This document shows positions 1 to 8,703 of a DNA stretch of 64,000 nt, in pieces. The DNA is taken from positions 62,001-126,000 of the forward strand of contig NZ_FNPH01000008.1 of assembly GCF_900107255.1 (NCBI RefSeq). The letters run 5' to 3'. Both the position numbers and the translations under genes were made by a program. Source of the DNA: Micromonospora pattaloongensis. GTDB lineage: Bacteria > Actinomycetota > Actinomycetes > Mycobacteriales > Micromonosporaceae. The notes below the pieces were generated by a model. That model was not told the origin of the DNA and did no database searches. It saw only the letters and a list, made by a program, of their open reading frames with translations. Position 1 is the first letter of the stretch; every line of letters starts with the position of its first letter.

Positions 1-193
1 CGTAGCACTGCGCGTACCGGCCGACCTCGGCGACGCCGAGCACCCGGGCCAGCAGCAGCATGATCCCGAAGACCGCCGCCTGACTGAGCACCGCCCCGAT
101 CAGGTTGAGTCCGCCGCCGCGCGCCATGCCGCGTACGTGGCGGTCACCCGCGTCGGCGGGCGGCGCCACCGGCGGCACGGACCGGGTGGTCAC
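1..193 (-). CDS. Polysaccharide flippase (Wzx/MATE-like), N-terminal part only
   Basis: Only the first 64 codons lie in the window; the 3' end is beyond base 1. The predicted N-terminus has a short proline-rich cytosolic leader followed by RGGGLNLIGAVLSQAAVFGI and then LLLARVLGVAEVGRYAQ. This is the usual first membrane helix and the LG..E.G.Y motif of oligosaccharide flippases that move lipid-linked repeat units across the membrane. The GTG start follows the TGA of the upstream Wzz-like gene after one base (TGA-G-GTG), so the two are probably co-translated. Its place after a polymerase and a chain-length gene supports the Wzx call, but the bulk of the protein cannot be seen. Confidence 0.7.
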   Translation of the reverse strand, partial: MTTRSVPPVAPPADAGDRHVRGMARGGGLNLIGAVLSQAAVFGIMLLLARVLGVAEVGRYAQCY

Positions 194-194
194 C

Positions 195-1229
195 TCATCG
201 ACCCGCCGTCGTGACGTCGGTGACGGCGTGGGCCCGCGGCGCGGGGACGGCGGCGGGGGTGGCGGCATCGGCCGGGGCGGCAGCCGCCGCGACCGCACGG
301 CGGTTGCGAGCCACGAGTTCGAGCAGGGCCACCAGCAGCACGGCGACCAGCACGCCGGCGCCGGCGACCGGCACCACGGTGCGGATCACGGCGCCCGTCC
401 GGGACACCCGCTCGGTCTCCCCCACGCTGGCGACCTTCGCCGGATCGGCGGCCTGAACCTGCGCGCGCGCCGCCTGGAGCCCTTCGCGCGCCTTGGCCAG
501 CGCCGCCGTCGCGCTGTCCCGCTGGGCGATCAGCGCCTGGTACTCCGGCAGCTTCGGGCCGAGCGCGTCGAGCCGCTTCTGCAGCGCCGCGATGGCCGCG
601 GCGGAGCTGGCCGCTCCCCCGCTGTTGCCGACCGCCGCCATCTCCAGCTGCTGCCGCCGCAGGCTGGCGGACTCGCTGAGCAGCGCCTGGTAGAGCTTGT
701 CCGGCTGGGACACCTTGTTGGTCTTCTCCCAGTCGGTGATCGCCGCGGTCGCCGCGGTCACCTCACCGGTGGCGGTCTCGACCTCCCGGTCGCCGACCTC
801 GACCTGGGAGGAGAAGAGGAACTCCAGCGCGTGCTCGGCGGTCGCGGCGAGCACCGGCGACACCGTGTCCCGATCGGTGCTGGTGTAGCGGAGCTCCAGC
901 TGGCTGCTCGCCCCGACCTGGGTGACCTTCAGCCCGTCGCGCAGCGCGCCGGCGCCGACCCCGGTGTCGGCCGACACCTGCTCGACCACCTTCGGCGCGG
1001 TCACGGCCGCGCCGAACGCCGCGACGAACTGGTTCGCGGCCTGGACGCCGGTGAACTGCTGGGCGGCGGCGCCGCCGACGAGCGCGGGCGCGGCCACGTA
1101 CGCGGTGCCGGCGTACCGCTGCGGCGCGAGCAGCACGATTGCCGTCGCGGCCGCGGCGGCGACGACCGGGACGCCCACCAGCACCCACAGTCGCCGCCGG
1201 GCGACCCGCAGGTAGTCGACGATCTCCAC
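195..1229 (-). CDS. Wzz/YveK-like chain-length regulator of polysaccharide export
   Basis: A 344-residue membrane protein with the Wzz architecture: a short cytosolic start (EIVDYLRVARRRLWVL), a first membrane helix at about residues 14-34, and a periplasmic or extracytoplasmic middle section. The latter holds coiled-coil-prone stretches around residues 190-270 (SLRRQQLEMA, LQKRLDALG, AALAKAREGLQAARAQV). A second helix follows near residues 295-320, then an alanine/proline-rich tail. There is no Walker A tyrosine-kinase domain, so any BY-kinase partner is encoded elsewhere. The GTG start is chosen because GGGGAG lies 8 nt upstream and because it places EIVDYL at the N-terminus, as in the family. 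The much longer open frame upstream is a shadow of the polymerase gene. Confidence 0.8.
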   Translation of the reverse strand: MEIVDYLRVARRRLWVLVGVPVVAAAAATAIVLLAPQRYAGTAYVAAPALVGGAAAQQFTGVQAANQFVAAFGAAVTAPKVVEQVSADTGVGAGALRDGLKVTQVGASSQLELRYTSTDRDTVSPVLAATAEHALEFLFSSQVEVGDREVETATGEVTAATAAITDWEKTNKVSQPDKLYQALLSESASLRRQQLEMAAVGNSGGAASSAAAIAALQKRLDALGPKLPEYQALIAQRDSATAALAKAREGLQAARAQVQAADPAKVASVGETERVSRTGAVIRTVVPVAGAGVLVAVLLVALLELVARNRRAVAAAAAPADAATPAAVPAPRAHAVTDVTTAGR

Positions 1230-1246
1230 GCTTGCGCTCCCCACTT

Positions 1247-2725
1247 CTATTGAGCCGTTACGAGCTGTCGCGGCGCCGGTGACGCCGCCGGGTCGGCCGC
1301 CGCGCGGTGCGCGACGCTGGCCGCCGCCGCCGCGAAGGCGACGAAATACCAGAGTGTGACCACATTGGAGATCACATTCGAGGCCGCGCTGACCGCGATG
1401 AACGCCACCGCGCAGCCGAGGAACCCGACGGCGATGCCGCGCTCCAGACTGCCGGGCGGCGCCCGGCGCAGGGCCAGCCGGCCGGTGTGCAGGCTGAGCA
1501 GCATCATCGCCAGGTACGCGAGCAGCCCGAGCACGCCGGTCTCGACGTACGCCCGCAGGAAGTCGTTGTGCGGCTTCTTGGCCTCGTCGGTCTCGCGCTG
1601 CGTCATGTTCGGGCCGATGCCGGTCACCGGGTTGCGGTTGGCCAGCGTGACGATCTCGGTCCAGTAGTCCACCCGCCAGGCGAGCGTGTTGCCGGTGGGG
1701 CCGCCCCCGACGGCCCGTACCTCGCCGAGCTGGGCGAACCGGTCGGCCACGGTGGGCAGCAGCACCGCCCCGGCGACCGCGACCCCGCAGAGCAGGACGA
1801 TCAGCCGGGCGCTGCGCTGCAGCACCGCGACGACCACCAGGCCGATCGCCGCGCCGAGGATGGCGCTGCGCGTGTTGGTCAGCAGCAGGAAGACCAGCGA
1901 GAGCGCGAGCAGCGCGCCGAGGGCGAGCCGCAGCCGCCGTTCCAGGTACCGGTAGACGCCGAACCCGAAGATCACCATGAACATCAGGTAGCGCCCGAAC
2001 GTGGTGGACTGGCTGAACGGGCCGCTGATCCGGGTGAAGCTGCCCTTCACCTCCGACGGCGGCTGGCCGAGCAGCGACATCACCAGGGTGTAGCCGAGCG
2101 CCAGCACCAGCGAGGCGTAGCAGGCGAGCAGGATCCGCCGGATCGCCCGGGTGTCGGGCATCAGCTGCTGCAGCACCAGGAACATCACCACGACGGTGAG
2201 GATCCGCAACGCCTCCAGCAGGCTGGTGGTCGGGTGCGTCGCACCGAGCGCGCTGACCACGCCGGTCGCGCCGACCAGCAGCAGCGCCCAGCCCAGCGGC
2301 GAGCCGTGCAGCCGGCCGTGCCGCCGCAGCTGCGCGGCGAGCCAGAGCCCGGCGGCGAGCAGGAACAGGACGGCGAGCAGCGTCGAGGGGTCGAGGGCGC
2401 GGGCGGCGCCATCGACGTCGGCGCGGCCGGCCGTACGGCCGCTGAGCTTGAACAGGTCGACGCAGGAGCGCACCGCGAGCATCAGCATCACGTACGCGGC
2501 GAAGCGGGTCAGCGCCAGCGCCGCCACGATCAGTCCGCCGACCGCGGCGAGCGGCAGGACCGCCCCCTGCTTGTCGCCCGACGCCATCGAGACCCCGGCG
2601 ACCACCGCGGCCGCCGCCGCCACAACGGCAGCACCCACGCTGAGCACCCGGGGGGAGGTCGGGAGGGGCCCCTTCATATCGTTCTGTGCATAGGAAGGGG
2701 CCTTCCCAACGTCTCGGCGGGACAC
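1247..2725 (-). CDS. O-antigen ligase/Wzy-type polysaccharide polymerase
   Basis: A polytopic membrane protein of up to 492 residues with about ten to twelve hydrophobic segments. It carries the Wzy_C/WaaL signature near residues 360-390: a histidine-containing loop (KKPHNDFLRAYVETGVLG) followed by a hydrophobic helix. Such proteins join undecaprenyl-linked repeat units on the outer face of the membrane. The GTG start gives MSRRDVG; an in-frame ATG at 2677 (MKGPLP) is a good alternative, since neither has a strong ribosome site. It sits 17 nt before the chain-length gene and after a glycosyltransferase gene, all on one strand, consistent with a Wzx/Wzy-dependent exopolysaccharide locus that continues beyond the left edge. 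Confidence 0.8.
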   Translation of the reverse strand: MSRRDVGKAPSYAQNDMKGPLPTSPRVLSVGAAVVAAAAAVVAGVSMASGDKQGAVLPLAAVGGLIVAALALTRFAAYVMLMLAVRSCVDLFKLSGRTAGRADVDGAARALDPSTLLAVLFLLAAGLWLAAQLRRHGRLHGSPLGWALLLVGATGVVSALGATHPTTSLLEALRILTVVVMFLVLQQLMPDTRAIRRILLACYASLVLALGYTLVMSLLGQPPSEVKGSFTRISGPFSQSTTFGRYLMFMVIFGFGVYRYLERRLRLALGALLALSLVFLLLTNTRSAILGAAIGLVVVAVLQRSARLIVLLCGVAVAGAVLLPTVADRFAQLGEVRAVGGGPTGNTLAWRVDYWTEIVTLANRNPVTGIGPNMTQRETDEAKKPHNDFLRAYVETGVLGLLAYLAMMLLSLHTGRLALRRAPPGSLERGIAVGFLGCAVAFIAVSAASNVISNVVTLWYFVAFAAAAASVAHRAAADPAASPAPRQLVTAQ

Positions 2726-2808
2726 AAGGTCGCCACAATCTAACCGGCAATACGCAGAGTGACTATGGGTCGATCCGTCGACTTTCCGTCAATCGCCCCT
2801 CCGGGGGA

Positions 2809-4059
2809 TCATGCCGCAACGGGCCTGGCCAGCGACAGGTAGAGCCGTTCCAGGTCCCGGGCCGCGCCGTCCCAGGTGTACTCATCGGATACTCGATCAC
2901 GTAACGCAATCGCACCGGCACGCTCCGCCGCGAGATCGGCCGTGAACCGCCGCAACGCCCGCACCAGATCGTCCTCCGACCCGTCCCGGAACAGTCGCCG
3001 GCCGGGGCCGTCCGCCCCAACCACCTCGACGTGCGGGCAGATGTCGCTGACCAGCACCGGCAGCCCGTACGAGGCCGCCTCCAGCAGCGTCAACGGCAGC
3101 CCCTCCAGCCGGGAGGGCTGCACGAAGCCGGCCGCGTGCGAGTAGAGCTCGGCGAGCAGGTCGCCGTACGCGAAGCCGGTGAACACGATCCGCGGATCGC
3201 CGTCCGCGGCGGCCCGCAGCCGGGCCACGTACTCGTCGGTGAAGGACGACCCGCCGACCACCGCCAGTCGCAGCGGGGTGGGCACCCGGCGGAACGCCCG
3301 GATCAGCAGGTCCGCGGCCTTCTCCGGAACGAGCCGGCCGACCAGCAGCAGGTAGCCGCCGGGGGTCAGCCCGAAGCGCGCGCCGAGTTGCCGCGGCGGC
3401 ACCCGACGCGGGGCCGCGACGCCGTTCGGGATGTAGCGGGCGGCCCGCCCGAAGCGCTCGTCGTAGTGCCGGGCAAGGGCGCGCGACACCACCACCCGCT
3501 CGTCGGGAACGTGCCCGCTCAGCCAGTGCGCCGTGTTCAGCACGGTGCGGGCCGCCAGCCCCCACTTGGCCCGCTGATTGTCCAGGCCGTGCACGGTCAG
3601 CACGACCCGTGCCCGGGACAGGAAGCGCGGCAGCGGCGCCATCAACCCCGGCCCGAGACCGTGGTAGTGCACGATGTCGGCCCGCTCGCGCAGCGCGGCC
3701 AGCGTCGACCGGCCGGAGTGCACGATCGCGTCGAGGTGCTTGCTGGGCACCGTACGCAGCTCGCGCAGCCGGACGCCCCGGTACTCCTGCACCGGCACCG
3801 CGCCGTAGCTCTGCCGACAGTAGACGGTGACCTCGTGCCCGTTGCCGGCGAGCCGGCTGGCCAACTCCTCGACGTGCCGCTCGATCCCGCCGTACGTCGC
3901 GGGCATCCCCTTCTGGCCGATCATGGCGATCCGCAGCGGGCGCCAGCCCGCGTCATCGCCGCCCCGCTGCCGGGGGACGTGCGGCGCGTCGGCGATGTCG
4001 GGCCGCGCCAACGGGCGCGGGACCGGTTCGAGCTCGACCGGGTGGGCTTCGCGGATCAC
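2809..4059 (-). CDS. Glycosyltransferase family 4 (rhamnosyltransferase-like)
   Basis: A 416-residue GT-B glycosyltransferase. The N-terminal domain starts with RIAMIGQKGMPATYGGIERH, the glycine-rich donor/acceptor loop typical of DUF1972-type rhamnosyl- and mannosyltransferases. The C-terminal GT4 domain has VGRLVPEKAADLLI and the E-x7-E motif (EGLPLTLLE). It probably adds a sugar to the lipid-linked repeat of the neighbouring polysaccharide locus; donor and acceptor cannot be told. The start is one of two adjacent GTG codons (4062 or 4059). AGGAGG lies 5 or 8 nt upstream, so the second GTG is preferred, and an upstream in-frame codon at 4086 would precede this site. Confidence 0.85.
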   Translation of the reverse strand: MIREAHPVELEPVPRPLARPDIADAPHVPRQRGGDDAGWRPLRIAMIGQKGMPATYGGIERHVEELASRLAGNGHEVTVYCRQSYGAVPVQEYRGVRLRELRTVPSKHLDAIVHSGRSTLAALRERADIVHYHGLGPGLMAPLPRFLSRARVVLTVHGLDNQRAKWGLAARTVLNTAHWLSGHVPDERVVVSRALARHYDERFGRAARYIPNGVAAPRRVPPRQLGARFGLTPGGYLLLVGRLVPEKAADLLIRAFRRVPTPLRLAVVGGSSFTDEYVARLRAAADGDPRIVFTGFAYGDLLAELYSHAAGFVQPSRLEGLPLTLLEAASYGLPVLVSDICPHVEVVGADGPGRRLFRDGSEDDLVRALRRFTADLAAERAGAIALRDRVSDEYTWDGAARDLERLYLSLARPVAA

Positions 4060-4107
4060 CACGTGTGCCTCCTTTGGACACTGCACTGCGTGACTTCACC
4101 AGAGCCC

Positions 4108-4127
4108 CCCGTGACGGCCGTCACGGG
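4108..4127. promoter_or_regulatory. Perfect 20-bp palindrome between two operons
   Basis: The sequence is its own reverse complement over 20 bases, centred on GGCC, with half-site CCCGTGACGG. It lies 72 nt after the polyprenyl synthase stop and about 50 nt before the glycosyltransferase start, both on the minus strand. It could be a dimeric repressor operator for the glycosyltransferase promoter or the stem of a terminator for the Ebo-like operon. No U-rich tail is seen, which favours an operator. Confidence 0.5.
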
Positions 4128-4198
4128 CGCGTCCAGGACGGTAGATCACCGGCAGGGGGGACTGGATCAACCTTCAGCCGACGTTGCCGGACGAATGG

Positions 4199-5269
4199 CT
4201 ACCGCTGGCGATCCACCGCGGACTCGGCGAGCGCGGCCAGGGCCTCGCGCGCCCCGGCGGTCAGCGGCGCCTCCGCGAGCGCGGCGAGCGCGCTGTCGGC
4301 GCGCACCCGGATCATCTGCTCGATCCGGTCCCGCGCCCCGGTCTCCACGATGATCGACCGCAGCTCCGCGGCGCCGTCCGCGTCGAGCTCCGGGTTGCCG
4401 AACAGGGTGCGCAACCGCGCCGCCTGCGCGCGATCCGCCCGGTCGCGCGCGAGCGCCATCATCACGGTCGGCTTGCCCTCACGCAGATCGTCGAGGACCG
4501 ACTTACCGGTGACCGCCGGGTCGCCGAAGACGCCCAGCACGTCGTCGCGGAGCTGGAAGGCGTCGCCGAGCGGGTCGCCGAAGGCCGCGTACGCGGCCTG
4601 CAGCTCCTCGCTCGCCCCGGCCAGTCCCCCGCCGATCTGCAGCGGCCGGGTGACCGTGTAGCGGGCGGCCTTCATCCGGATCACGGTGAGCGCGCTGGCC
4701 ACCGAACCGTCGCCGACCCCGGAGACGAGATCCAGGTACTGCCCCGCGATCACCTCGGTCCGCATGTGGGAGTAGACCGCGTACCCCTGCTGGAGCTGGT
4801 CGGCGGGGAGCCCGGACTCGTGGAACATCTGGTCCGCCCAGGTGGCGCAGAGGTCGCCGCAGAGCAGCGCGGCGCTGCGGCCGTACGCGCCGGCGTCGCC
4901 GCGCCAGGAGAGCCGGGCGTGCAGGTCGGCGAAGAGCCGGTGCACCGACGGCTCCCCCCGGCGCCGGTCGCTGCCGTCCATGATGTCGTCGTGGATCAGC
5001 GCGAACGCGTGGAAGAGCTCCAGCGCGGCCGCCGCGGCCACGATCTCGCGGCGGTCCGCGCCGCCCGCGCCGCGCCAGCCCCAGTAGCAGAACATCGGCC
5101 GCAGCCGCTTGCCGCCGGCCAGCACGAAGCGGCGCAGCGTGTCGAAGACCCCGCGCGGCGCCCCGTCCGGCCAGCCCGGATCCTGCCGGTCCAGGAAGGC
5201 CGCCAGCTCGGCGTCGCAGCGCGCGCGCAGTCCCTCCGTGCCGGTCTCCGGCGCCAGCTGAGCGGTCAT
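4199..5269 (-). CDS. Polyprenyl (geranylgeranyl-type) diphosphate synthase
   Basis: A 356-residue trans-isoprenyl diphosphate synthase. The first aspartate-rich motif is LIHDDIMDGSDRRRG (DDIMD, about residue 96) and the second is QLRDDVLGVFGD, followed by GKSVLDDLREGKPT. Product length cannot be fixed from sequence; the family in actinobacteria mostly makes geranylgeranyl or longer all-trans diphosphates. The ATG overlaps no gene but starts 7 nt after the phosphodiesterase stop, and its GAGG ribosome site lies inside that stop region. It is therefore the last gene of the Ebo-like operon and a plausible prenyl donor source for the UbiA-type enzyme encoded four kilobases upstream. Confidence 0.85.
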   Translation of the reverse strand: MTAQLAPETGTEGLRARCDAELAAFLDRQDPGWPDGAPRGVFDTLRRFVLAGGKRLRPMFCYWGWRGAGGADRREIVAAAAALELFHAFALIHDDIMDGSDRRRGEPSVHRLFADLHARLSWRGDAGAYGRSAALLCGDLCATWADQMFHESGLPADQLQQGYAVYSHMRTEVIAGQYLDLVSGVGDGSVASALTVIRMKAARYTVTRPLQIGGGLAGASEELQAAYAAFGDPLGDAFQLRDDVLGVFGDPAVTGKSVLDDLREGKPTVMMALARDRADRAQAARLRTLFGNPELDADGAAELRSIIVETGARDRIEQMIRVRADSALAALAEAPLTAGAREALAALAESAVDRQR

Positions 5270-5276
5270 GGCCGCC

Positions 5277-6683
5277 TCACCTCTCCCCGGCGGCCGGCGA
5301 CGTGTGCGCCAGCCCCGCCAGTTGCAGCAGGAACTCCTTGACGTCGGTGGCGGCGAACTCGGTGCGGGCCGCCGCCGGGTCGGAGCAGAGCAGCACCGGT
5401 CCGTCCAGCGGATCCGCGGGGAGCCGCCCGTGCGACCCGCGCACCGCCTTCGCCCCGGCGTCCAGGCCGACCACGCTCATCAGGTAGCGCATCCCGACCT
5501 TCTTGCGCAGCAGCGCCAGCGCCGCCCGCCCCTTCGCCGCGCCCGGGTTGGCCGGGTCGAAGAAGAGCTCCGCCGGGTCGTAACCGGGCTTGCGGTGGAT
5601 CTCGACGAGCTTGGCGAAGTCCGGGGCACGGGCGTCGTCGAGCCAGTAGTAGTACGTGAACCAGGCGTCCGGGTCGGCGACCAGCACCAGGTCACCGGCG
5701 CGCTCGTGGTCCAGCCCGTGCGCGGCCTTCCCCTCGGCGTCCAGCACCTCCGCCACACCGGGCAGCGCCGCGCAGAGCTTCGCCACCGCCGGCACGTCGG
5801 CCGGATCCTTCACGTAGACGTGCGCGACCTGGTGGTCGGCGACGGCGAACGCCCGCGACGTCCACGGGTCGAGGTACTCCATCCCGGCCTGGGTGTAGAC
5901 CTCCAGCAGCCCCTCGGAGCGGAGCAGCCGGTTGATGTCGACCGGGCGGGAGACGTCGGTGATGCCGTACTCCGACAGCGCCACCACGGTCACGCCGCGG
6001 GCGGCGGCCGCGTCCAGCAGCGGGGCGAGCGCGCGGTCCAGCTCGGCGGCGGCGGCCGCGGCACGCGGCGCGGAGCTGCCGTGGCGCTGCAGGTCGTAGT
6101 CGAGGTGCGGCACGTACGCCAGGGTCAGGTCCGGCGAGTGGGCGGCCATGATCTGCTCGGTGGCCTGGATGATCCACGCCGACGAGGTGATGCCGGCGCC
6201 CGCACCCCAGTAGCTGAAGAGCGGGAACGTGCCGAGCTTGTCGGTCAGCTCGTCGTGCAGTGCCGGCGGGTACGTGTAGCAGTCGGGGTCCTTGCGCCCG
6301 TCGGCGTGGTAGATCGGGCGGGGCGTGACCGTCCAGTCCACGTCGGCGCCCATCGCGTACCACCAGCACACGTTCGCGACCGTGTAGTCCGGCTTGACCT
6401 TCCGCGCCGCGTCCCAGAGCTTCTCCCCGCCGACCAGCGCGTTGTGCTGCCGCCACAGGAAGATCTCGCCCAGGTCCCGGAAGTACCAGCCGTTGCCCAC
6501 GATGCCGTGCCCGGAGGGCAGCTCGCCGGTGAGGAAGGTCGACTGCACCGAGCAGGTCACCGCGGGCAGCACCGTGCCGAGCGGGGCCTGGAACCCGGAC
6601 CGCGCCACCGCGGACAGCCGCGGCATGTGCGCGAGCAGCCGGGGCGTCAGCCCGACCACGTCGAGAACGAGCAGTGGTCTCAC
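5277..6683 (-). CDS. Type I phosphodiesterase/nucleotide pyrophosphatase family protein (EboF-like)
   Basis: A 468-residue member of the alkaline phosphatase superfamily. Visible elements are RPLLVLDVVG (first metal aspartate) and TCSVQSTFLTGELPSGHGI (nucleophile Thr/Ser region, then the invariant GH.I.GN.W). There are also HLDYDLQRHG (metal Asp/His pair) and a final DHQVAHVYV histidine. The position where most family members have SDHG reads SEYGI, so one Asp/His metal-ligand pair is changed. No signal peptide is evident. The GTG start overlaps the EboE stop by four bases (GTGA). In the Ebo cluster of cyanobacteria a protein of this family is the last member; the substrate is unknown. Confidence 0.75.
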   Translation of the reverse strand: MRPLLVLDVVGLTPRLLAHMPRLSAVARSGFQAPLGTVLPAVTCSVQSTFLTGELPSGHGIVGNGWYFRDLGEIFLWRQHNALVGGEKLWDAARKVKPDYTVANVCWWYAMGADVDWTVTPRPIYHADGRKDPDCYTYPPALHDELTDKLGTFPLFSYWGAGAGITSSAWIIQATEQIMAAHSPDLTLAYVPHLDYDLQRHGSSAPRAAAAAAELDRALAPLLDAAAARGVTVVALSEYGITDVSRPVDINRLLRSEGLLEVYTQAGMEYLDPWTSRAFAVADHQVAHVYVKDPADVPAVAKLCAALPGVAEVLDAEGKAAHGLDHERAGDLVLVADPDAWFTYYYWLDDARAPDFAKLVEIHRKPGYDPAELFFDPANPGAAKGRAALALLRKKVGMRYLMSVVGLDAGAKAVRGSHGRLPADPLDGPVLLCSDPAAARTEFAATDVKEFLLQLAGLAHTSPAAGER

Positions 6684-7852
6684 GAGGACACCTCCGTGGG
6701 GGTGGGCGACGACCCGGCCCGCGCGGTCAGCGCGCGCAGCTCGTCGCGGGCGAAGGCCAGCTCCGCGGCGATACCGCCGGCGAGCTGGTCGGGGGTCTGC
6801 GGCCGGTGTCCGTCCGGCAGAACCCCCCAGGTGTACGTCTCGACGTCGAAGTGGTCGCAGAGCGCGACCGGACCGCCGGCCAGCTCGGCGAGCGCGGCGC
6901 GCAGTACCGGCGCCGTCGACGTCAGCGGCGCGGCGGGCGCGGCGTGCAGCGGCACGTGGTAGTGCACCCGCCACGGGCCGGGCAGCCCGGCGTCCAGCGC
7001 CGCGTCGAGGTCGTCGGTGGCGCCGCCGTGCGCGCCCCGCGTCTGATGCAGGAAGCGCGGCTCCACGTACCCGCGCAGCACGTCGGCGTCGGTCTCCGGC
7101 GTTTCGGCGACGAGCGCGGCCGAGACCTGCACCTTCACGATCGGCAGCGCGGCGTGGTGCAGCGCGGCGATCGCGGCCGCCGGCTCCTCCCAGGCGCAGG
7201 CCAGGTGCGCCAGGTCGAGGCAGATGCCGAGCCACTCGGTGTCCATCTCGGACAGGTGGCGGATCGCGTCGTCGGTGGTTTCGACGATGCAGCCGGGCTC
7301 CGGCTCGAAGCCGACCCGGATCGGCCGCCCGGACTCGCCGGCGATCCGCGCCAGCCCGGCGGCGAGCTCGTCGAGCCGGCGGGCGCAGGCGGCGGCGCGC
7401 CCGGGCTCCCACGGCTCCCGCCAGGCGAGCGGAAGCGTGGAGATCGAGCCGCGGGCCGCCCCCTCGGGGAGAAGATCGGCCAGCACCCGCGCCAGGTCGA
7501 GGGTGTAGTCGAGCCGCTCGCGGGTGCTCCAGTCCGGGTGGTAGACGGCGTGCTTGACCACGGGCGCCTGGAACGCCCGGTACGGGAAGCCGTTGAGCGT
7601 CACGACCTCCAGCCCGCGCGCGTCCAGCTCGCGGCGCAGCCGCCGCCGCTGCCCGGCGTCCGCGGCCAGCGCGGCGGCAACCGGGGCGGACAGCCAGAGA
7701 CCGAGCCCGAGCAGGTCCGCCTCCAGCCGCTCCCGCACCGGCTGCGCGTACGTGTCGAGCTGCGCGATGATCCCGTCCAGGTCCTCGGCCGGGTGCACGT
7801 TGGTGCAGTAGCCGAGGTGCAGGGTCTGCCCGTCGGGATGCGACAGGCGCAT
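6680..7852 (-). CDS. eboE: EboE-like metabolite traffic protein (xylose isomerase-like TIM barrel)
   Basis: A 390-residue protein that opens with LHLGYCTNVHPAEDLDGI and carries LNGFPYRAF, HPDWSTRERLDYT, GFEPEPGCIVET, WLGICLDLAHLAC and VHYHVPLH. These are the conserved blocks of EboE proteins, which look like sugar phosphate isomerase/epimerase barrels with likely metal-binding Glu, Asp and His. In Nostoc the ebo genes are needed to move a scytonemin precursor to the periplasm; the chemical role of EboE is not known. The ATG is chosen because it shares a base with the TatD stop (TGATG) and removes a shadow extension of 37 residues. Confidence 0.8.
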   Translation of the reverse strand: MRLSHPDGQTLHLGYCTNVHPAEDLDGIIAQLDTYAQPVRERLEADLLGLGLWLSAPVAAALAADAGQRRRLRRELDARGLEVVTLNGFPYRAFQAPVVKHAVYHPDWSTRERLDYTLDLARVLADLLPEGAARGSISTLPLAWREPWEPGRAAACARRLDELAAGLARIAGESGRPIRVGFEPEPGCIVETTDDAIRHLSEMDTEWLGICLDLAHLACAWEEPAAAIAALHHAALPIVKVQVSAALVAETPETDADVLRGYVEPRFLHQTRGAHGGATDDLDAALDAGLPGPWRVHYHVPLHAAPAAPLTSTAPVLRAALAELAGGPVALCDHFDVETYTWGVLPDGHRPQTPDQLAGGIAAELAFARDELRALTARAGSSPTPTEVSS

Positions 7853-8703
7853 CAGCTGCCCCCGCGCTTGATGGAGCTGCCCTCGAACGTCGCCTCGACC
7901 TCGCCGATGTCGGAGAGGTCCAGCCGCCCGGACTGCCCGTAGAACTCCACCGGGTTGCGCCACAGCACCCGGTCGACGTCATCGGGGCTGAATCCGGCGG
8001 CGAGCATCGCCTCGCCGGTGCGGAGCGTGAGCAGCGGGTCCGAGCGCCCCCAGTCGGCGGCCGAGTTGACCAGCATCCGCTCCAGGCCGTGCTCCTTGAG
8101 GATCTCGACCATGCGCGGCGGGGACATCTTGGTGTCCGGGTAGATGGAGAAGCCCATCCAGCAGCCGGAGTCGCGGACCAGGCCGACGGTGACCTCGTTG
8201 AGGTGGTCGACGACGACCCGACCGGGCTCGATCCCCGACTCGGCGACGACCGCCAACGTCCGCTCGGTGCCGCGCGCCTTGTCCCGGTGCGGGGTGTGCA
8301 CCAGCGCGGGCAGCTCGTACTCGACGGCGAGGGCGAGCTGCGCGGCGAACGCCTCGTCCTCCTCCGGCGTCATCGAGTCGTAGCCGATCTCCCCGACCGC
8401 GACCACCCCGTCCTTGGCCAGGTACCGCGGCAGCAGGTCGAGCACCGGCCGGCAGCGCGGGTCGTTGGCCTCCTTCGGGTTGAGCGCGATGGTGGCGTGG
8501 TGCCGGATGCCGAACTGGCTGGCCCGGTACGGCTCCCAGCCGATCAGCGAGTCGAAGTAGTCGGCGAACGAACCCGGGTTCGTGCGGGGCTGCCCGAGCC
8601 AGAACGCCGGCTCCACGATCGCCCGGACGCCCGCCGCGGCCATCGCCTCGTAGTCGTCGGTGGTGCGGGAGGTCATGTGGATGTGCGGGTCGAAAATGCG
8701 CAT
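7852..8703 (-). CDS. eboB: TatD-family metal-dependent hydrolase (EboB-like)
   Basis: A 283-residue amidohydrolase. MRIFDPHIHMTSRT gives the first HxH metal pair. VAVGEIGYDSM supplies the glutamate, LVHTPHRDKARGT and VVVDHLNEV the two later histidines, and VNSAADWGRSDPL the final aspartate. Generic TatD proteins are DNases or deaminases, but this subfamily (long AFWLGQPRTNPGSF segment) is the one found in Ebo clusters, where the substrate is unknown. The second of two start codons (ATG at 8703) is preferred because it shares one base with the EboA stop. The gene is in the middle of the overlapping eight-gene operon. Confidence 0.8.
   Translation of the reverse strand: MRIFDPHIHMTSRTTDDYEAMAAAGVRAIVEPAFWLGQPRTNPGSFADYFDSLIGWEPYRASQFGIRHHATIALNPKEANDPRCRPVLDLLPRYLAKDGVVAVGEIGYDSMTPEEDEAFAAQLALAVEYELPALVHTPHRDKARGTERTLAVVAESGIEPGRVVVDHLNEVTVGLVRDSGCWMGFSIYPDTKMSPPRMVEILKEHGLERMLVNSAADWGRSDPLLTLRTGEAMLAAGFSPDDVDRVLWRNPVEFYGQSGRLDLSDIGEVEATFEGSSIKRGGS

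Noticed and set aside
195-2750. 851-residue reading of the chain-length gene
   Set aside because: The first 507 residues are a frame shadow of the polymerase gene; the real protein starts at the GTG at 1229.
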